DNA from: Pseudisothecium myosuroides
Taxonomy: Eukaryota; Streptophyta; Bryopsida; Hypnales; Lembophyllaceae
Direction: 5' to 3'
Assembly (NCBI GenBank): GCA_951799445.1
Contig: OX637289.1
Location: forward strand, 3,512,501-3,576,500
DNA: 64,000 nt
The translations under genes and the position numbers were made by a program. Position 1 is the first letter of the stretch. Every line of letters begins with the position of its first letter. The notes below the pieces were generated by a model, which saw only the letters and a program-made list of their open reading frames with translations, did no database searches and had not been told where the DNA came from. Positions 58,518 through 64,000 of the stretch are shown piece after piece.

Positions 58518-58654
58518 TTAAATTAAAAAATATATTTTTTTTTTTTAAATGTTCCATTCGTTTCCTCAGGCACTTTCCTGGATTGATTCTTATGTAGAAA
58601 AGGCGGGTACCCTCCATGTGTTCCAAAGAAGAAAAAAAAGAAAATAAAAGTGGG

Positions 58655-58895
58655 TACCTGCAGAACCGCCACTCTTTGCTACTGTGCCTAGTGGTTATTA
58701 TTATTCTGATCAAATTTTCGCATTGAGAGGAGGTTCTAACGCATCAAAGAATGTGACGTTTAGATACCTTATGCAAAAGTTATAAAGGGTCGACATTTTG
58801 GTTTGGTAGATGTTCTAAAATTGTTTCTTCAACACATGTATTTATTGATTTTGGAATAGTACATAGAGTGGTGATGGTGGTTTTTCATAACATTG
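58655..58895 (+). repeat. Dispersed repeat, copy 3 of 3
   Basis: This matches 10620-10890 and 56725-56975 through AACCGCCACTCTTTGCTAC, TTATTATTATT, GAGGAGGTTCTAACGCA and TATGCAAAAGTTATAAAGG. Confidence 0.6.
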
Positions 58896-59460
58896 TTCTC
58901 CTTTGTTGGGGGGCCCTTTTGCTCCCTACAAGTCAGGAGTCCCCCAGCCAATGATTTTGCCAAATAAACAGCATAGTGAATCATACATTAAGCCCAGCCA
59001 ATAAAATTTTGAGTACTATAACTCAATTCTCCCCCGAGTATCTTAAGGGGAATTATACCTCCACTTGAGGGAAGGCGCATGACATAGTTTAGCAATGTTA
59101 TATTATGCAAGGTGCGATTTGGGATGTATTTACCTTTGGTTTTTAAAAACCCATTTAAAAACGGATTTTCAATTTCTGAAAGTTTGACTTCTTCAAATAC
59201 TTTTTAAGCAAATGTTTCTTAGAAAAAAAATGGAATTGAAATCTCCCCCAAGTAGTTTCATATTTTTTGGACATTCATAAAATTAGTATATGAATTTTGA
59301 AGTTGGAATTACATGTGGTTCTAAAAGCTTTTAGTCATGATTAATATGTTCATTGTTTGTACATTGACAAATGCAATTGATACATTGAAGAAACCAATAT
59401 ATACTTTTGTGTTGAAGAATAATTTTAGAGCTTGGTCACTTTACAGACCTCCTACCTTAA

Positions 59461-59960
59461 CCTCTAAAGTTTTTGGACTATATTTCATCAAAAAACACTA
59501 AAAAATGGATTGTTTTGAAGGCAAAGGCTCCCGAAAAATGACAATAGAAAACTTATTGCATCTAACCATAAGATCTAGTGGTAGACTACTTTATTCTGTT
59601 GTAGTAAAAAAATGGGAGGTTTTGACCGCACAGATTGTGAGATTATAGTGTTTGAAGTTGAAAAAAATGTTTTTTTGGGGGAATCCAAATTCTGGGCAAC
59701 TTTGATTTGGGGAGGATTTGCATAAGTTAATTTCATCTTTTGCTTGAACTTTTTTGCTTGCTTTTTGTGATAAAGTTGGTCAGATGTTCAAAAAAATTCA
59801 TAACATTTCAAATTGGGGAACATGTACCAAAAAAATTCAATAGAAAACTAGCTTCAAGAAAAGTCTCATACAAAGCCCTTTTTCAACAATTTATGGTTTG
59901 CACATACAATAATTTTTTGAAAATGTGAACGGTGTATTTCTAGGAATAAACTAGCTTTAG
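59461..59960 (+). mobile_element. piggyBac-type MITE, left half
   Basis: TTAA (59457-59460) then CCTCTAAAGTTTTTGGA. About 100 bp inside is ATCTAACCATAAGATCTAG, the subterminal motif seen in the other members. No right end was found. From 59961 to 60429 nothing is identifiable. Confidence 0.5.
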
Positions 59961-60429
59961 AGGAGGAAAAAATAAAAATCACCCAAAATATTAAACTTTG
60001 GCAAGCTTAATCAATCTATGTCCATATTAAAGTGAAGGTTAGTTGGGCATATTAGGCCTAGCATGGAAGGAGGCCTGGTCAGGGTTAGCAGAACCCGACT
60101 CATCTTTAATCATTGACACTAGATCACGTTTTCCTTGATTTTGAAGATGTTCCCCTTTCTTTCAATTTTGAAGATATTCCTTGCTCAATGAGCTCAGTGT
60201 ATTTTTAAAATATTCAATATTCAATTTCAGTGATATCAAAATATAGAGTATTGATCTTCGATGGCTTGTCGAGACACAAACATTGTGTGTTCTAAGATGT
60301 AAAGAGAGGATCTTTATGCAAGTGGAGTGGTAGGAGGTAAAACAATCCATGTGGGATATATAAATTAATATTACTAGGAGCTCAACCACTCATAGTTAAA
60401 TGAAAAGCAGGAATTGTGTTCAAATTAGA

Positions 60430-60900
60430 ATGTTAGGCCTCATCTTGGCATTGTTTGAATAACTTTTTACAAAACATTTTGAACTAAAAGTTAAAAAAAT
60501 CAAGCTAAATTTCATCTCCAAAAATTTGTTTGAGATTTCAAGTGCCTAATCAAAAGTTATGGACAAATTTCAAAGAGGGCTTAGAAGGGACATTTCATTG
60601 ACATTTTCAAACATCCTCTCTGAATTTTATCTATAACCTTTTTTTGGAGGCTCAAAATCTCAAATTTGGTTTCTGGAAATTAAAATTAGCTTAATTTTCC
60701 AACTTTTTTTAGTTCAAAGTTTCTTGAAATATTTAAATTATTCTACTATATTAAAATGAGGTCGAAAATTCTACTTTGAACATAATTCCTAAATTTTGAC
60801 AATAAGCAGGCAAACTCTCATCTTCAAATTATCCCATACCCTTTGAGGATTCATGACAAATGATGGATTTGATTATAAATATAACCTCTCCACCCTTCAT
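60430..60900. repeat. Foldback repeat with arms of about 150 bp
   Basis: TTTGAACTAAAAGTTAAAAAA at 60480 faces TTTTTTTAGTTCAAAG near 60703. TTTGAGATTTCAAG faces CTCAAAATCTCAAA, and ACAAATTTCAAAGAGG faces CCTCTCTGAATTTTATC. The right part and its continuation match 9480-9845 in inverted orientation. Confidence 0.6.
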
Positions 60901-62209
60901 TCCCACAAATGTTAAAGAAGCAATTGTTTCAATTTACCATCAAAATTTTTTTGGATGGTAATTTATCAAATAACAAATTGATAATTGATTCAATGGATTC
61001 TTTGGGCATTTTTTTTCCTTCATCCAAATGTGGTAATTAGGACTAACCACCTTATTAGGCTAAAAGAAGCCACAAAGCAATTGCCTCCCTACCACCACCT
61101 CTTTGTACATTGTGTCAAATTTATTAGTCTAGGAAAATGTCAAAAGTACCCTAGCCTGAACCTAGAGGAAGAGGTTGTCCAAGGCCCTGCCTAAGCTCTT
61201 CTAGGCATTGCAATGCAAATTTCACTATAATGTAAATCGCCATGCCTACGCTACCCTTTGTCTATGCAAAATGGCATTTTCCACTATAACACTTCATAGG
61301 CACATCCAATTGTAAAAAAAATTGGTGGAGCAACAAGGTATTCCTTGCCCCCACATTCAAAAAAAGGTGAAAATATCCGAAAGTTGTCACTATCATCATA
61401 AAGTTAAAAATTGCCAAAAAAATACACTAACCTTCATAAAATTGGCAATTTTTTGATGATATTGACAATGATAATTTAATCTTTTTGGACTTGTTGGATC
61501 AATATGTGCATCATGAACTCTAGTCTCTATACAAAAAATTGAATCTAAAAATGCCTTTTATGGCTGTAAAATATGAATTGAATGCATTGCCTATTTCAAC
61601 AAATATTTCAAATGCAAGGGCATTAAGATATAACAACGATCTATATTGCAACCTATACTCTCTCTACAGTGGCTAATGCAATCCTATACTCTCAATTCCA
61701 AAAAAAAATTCAAATATTGTGAGAATTAACATCATTTGTATGTTTATCAAATTGTTGATATTTTAATTACTATAAAAAATAATTTCTTGCAATTTTTATG
61801 TATAACAATATGAAATGATGTATACCAACATGCCAAGGCACAAAAAGTTTTCTTGAATTATAAGAAAAATTGACAAAAGATAAAGTAAAATTTCAAAATC
61901 ATGGTCAACAAAACCGAATTTTAGACATAGCTAACTTTAGAATTAATTTTCTTTCAAATCACAACTAATTTTTTTTCAAACTTCCATAGCAATGTCTACT
62001 ATGTTGCACACTACAACTATCATATATCTATTTTTAGACTTTGTCCATTGATGCTTATAGTATCTTTGTTTGAATGAAAGCGTTTCATATTTGTACTGAG
62101 TTTTATTAGTCATTGTATATAATATATCGACTTTGTAGAGTGGTCAATATGAATCTAAATTAATAATTTGATCGGTCAATGCATTTGGGATTGGAATTGA
62201 CATGGAACC
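60901..62209. other. No gene recognised
   Basis: AT-rich sequence. A plus-strand frame at 60985-61194 has no known domain. Confidence 0.3.
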
Positions 62210-62213
62210 TTAA

Positions 62214-63110
62214 CCTTAGAATTCTTGAGGCCATTTTCTCGTCAAAACCACTCAAAAAACTGCCATTTTCAATGCAAAAAATAACAAATTTAAACATTTG
62301 TTTCTTTTTGTATCCAACCATAGGACCTTGCACTAGACTAATATGAAAATGTCTAGAATTTTTTTATAAACTTTGACCATATTGATCACAAGATATAAAC
62401 ATTTAAAGTGAAGAAAACGAGTTTTTTTGGCATTTAGCTTGATTAGATTATAAGGCTTTGAATCCTCTTAATTAAATTTTTGTGATAGATTGTGAATCTA
62501 ATTTTTTTTTGTTGAATTGAATTGAGAGTTTGGAATATCTCGTAGATTTTCATTCTTTAAAAAATTATTTTAGTTGAAGCAAGAAGAGACAAAAAAAACT
62601 AAATTGTTGATAGCATTAAGATAGAATTGAAATATACTAATCCCAATGGTGAGATTGTTTTAGAAATCAAACCAAACCAAGTGCAAATTTTTTTATTTTA
62701 AATTATTAAAACTAAGTTCATAAACATGTCCAATACATTATTTTCTCAAGAATTTGCTAAGATTGCCTACAAAACAAGAAGCTTCGTCACTTTTACATCT
62801 CTTACCTAAATGGAATGAATCAAATCTTTCAATACAAAAATAAAATATAATCTTTAAGAAATAAGTTTCTAAAAATACTATTTGAAGTTTTTGTATTACT
62901 TTTGGCTACTAGCCTTCGCCTATTTTGGACTTATTGTAGCATAACTTTAATTTGTCCTTTAGCATTGATTGAAATAAAATTATATTCTCCAAAAGCTAAT
63001 TAGTTTTTCTATCTTGAAAAAAAGTTTCAAAAACCATGCCAAAAATTGAGATCATAGGTACCAACCCAAACCTTCAAGAGTCCTTCAAGGGATTCTTGAG
63101 GCTTCAGGGA
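62214..63110 (+). mobile_element. piggyBac-type MITE, diverged full-length copy
   Basis: TTAA (62210-62213) precedes CCTTAGAATTCTTGAGGCC. The right end, in reverse complement, is CCCTGAAGCCTCAAGAATCC before TTAA (63111-63114). The interior follows the MITE at 11.2-12.1 kb in order, including ATCCAACCATAGGACCTTG near the left end. The size of 897 bp is close to the 939 bp of that copy. Confidence 0.6.
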
Positions 63111-63114
63111 TTAA

Positions 63115-64000
63115 CCCTAGGATACATTTTGGGCAAAAATTGCCAAAAAATACCACTTTTTAGGATACCAAGAAAAAAATGAAATCAAACAAACAATCAA
63201 AATTCAACCCTACAAAAGTGTACTAGATTTCTATAAGAATGTGAGAAAAAAATCCATAATTTTTGACAACAATGATTTCAAGATTGTAGGCATTGAAGTC
63301 AAAAAAAAATTGACCCTACTCAACAAGGTCAAAGGACTTTTACTCTATGAGTGAATTTAAGCACTACATTTAGGGTTTTTGTGACAATTGCATCCTACAT
63401 CATGCTAGTTACATGCTTGCAAAACTTCAAAAATAAAGCATGTTTTCTAAAATTTATCCTAACTGCCCAATTATCTTTGGGCAACGTAACTTTCAATCCA
63501 AGCACACAATTGGAAAAAGGTACATTTCCAAGAAAGTGGTGCATGTCCACACCATCTGTCAAATTTTCAAAAAGGTCCATTCAAATTTGACTTTGTAGGA
63601 ACTTGCCTAAGTTTTCAACTAGTTGCTTAAAGCCCACTTGATTCTTTAGGAATTAAGCAAATCCCTACAATTCCATGGGTCAGAGATTAGAAATACTCTT
63701 TAAATTGCCAAAAAGCAACATCTTTTTAAAATAGTATTATAAATAAATATTTATCTATTTTTTAGAATTTGTAATTGTAGGATCTTTTTTATTATTAGTG
63801 CAAAGTTTTTGCCTAAGAAATTGAGGCGTAAAAGCAATGTATATGTGAGATATGACCCTCCAAAAGCAACACTATGTTTTTTTCAAGGTTGCCCAAGCTT
63901 TTGACAATGTGGCTTTGTCAAGCTTTTGAGCCCCATTACTCAAATTCAACTTTGTGAAAAGATCTAAAGACTCTAGATTTGAATAGAGCCTCAAGTTGTG
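63115..64000 (+). mobile_element. piggyBac-type MITE, abutting the previous one, cut by the window edge
   Basis: CCCTAGGATACATTTTGGGC follows the shared TTAA at 63111-63114. The segment near 63265-63340 resembles the left subterminal region of the family. No right end lies in the window, so the extent is uncertain. Otherwise no gene is seen. Confidence 0.4.

Overview
The window is AT-rich eukaryotic DNA with long repeat-filled stretches and a few GC-richer gene islands. A urease accessory protein (UreF) of plant type, cytochrome b5-fusion front-end desaturases of a kind known from mosses, liverworts, algae and early-diverging plants, and a high density of plant-style MITEs suggest a large-genome plant or streptophyte alga. 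This is inference; the species cannot be read from the sequence. I recognised no rRNA, tRNA or CRISPR array.

Left part (1-9.4 kb): piggyBac-like MITEs, then a broken ureF copy (about 4.0-4.9 kb, +) beside an intact, intronless desaturase gene (6333-7895, -). A poly(A)-tailed retroposon with a 17-bp target duplication follows, itself carrying a nested TIR element. Middle part (9.4-28.4 kb): almost only repeats. These include a piggyBac-type MITE at 11.2-12.1 kb whose empty target site survives in an adjacent tandem copy, degenerate arrays, and a TIR element at 23.7-24.4 kb (called G1 here). Second island (28.5-36.5 kb): a broken RING-finger gene, a second desaturase copy (31641-33077, -) and a second broken ureF copy (about 35.3-36.2 kb, +). 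The two islands are paralogous blocks.

The most striking object lies at 39.2-48.6 kb. A second copy of the G element (G2) is split by an 8657-bp insertion flanked by TTAA on both sides and ending in CCCCTAAAGG / CCCCTGAAGG. It carries a piggyBac DDE transposase gene (one internal TGA) on the minus strand. It also holds three tandem arrays (106, 67 and 61 bp units) and GC-rich open frames unrelated to any transposase I know. Its ends match the TTAA-flanked MITEs elsewhere in the window, so it is a candidate source of their mobility and may carry cargo or captured host sequence. Intact G1 provides the reference that proves the insertion boundaries.

Right part (48.6-64 kb): no convincing gene. 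It holds several foldback or TIR MITEs (Stowaway-like, CACTA-like, a CCTCCGGAGG family), nested elements, dispersed repeats and further piggyBac-type ends. Only the two desaturases look like functional genes. The other recognisable host genes (ureF twice, RING once) are broken.
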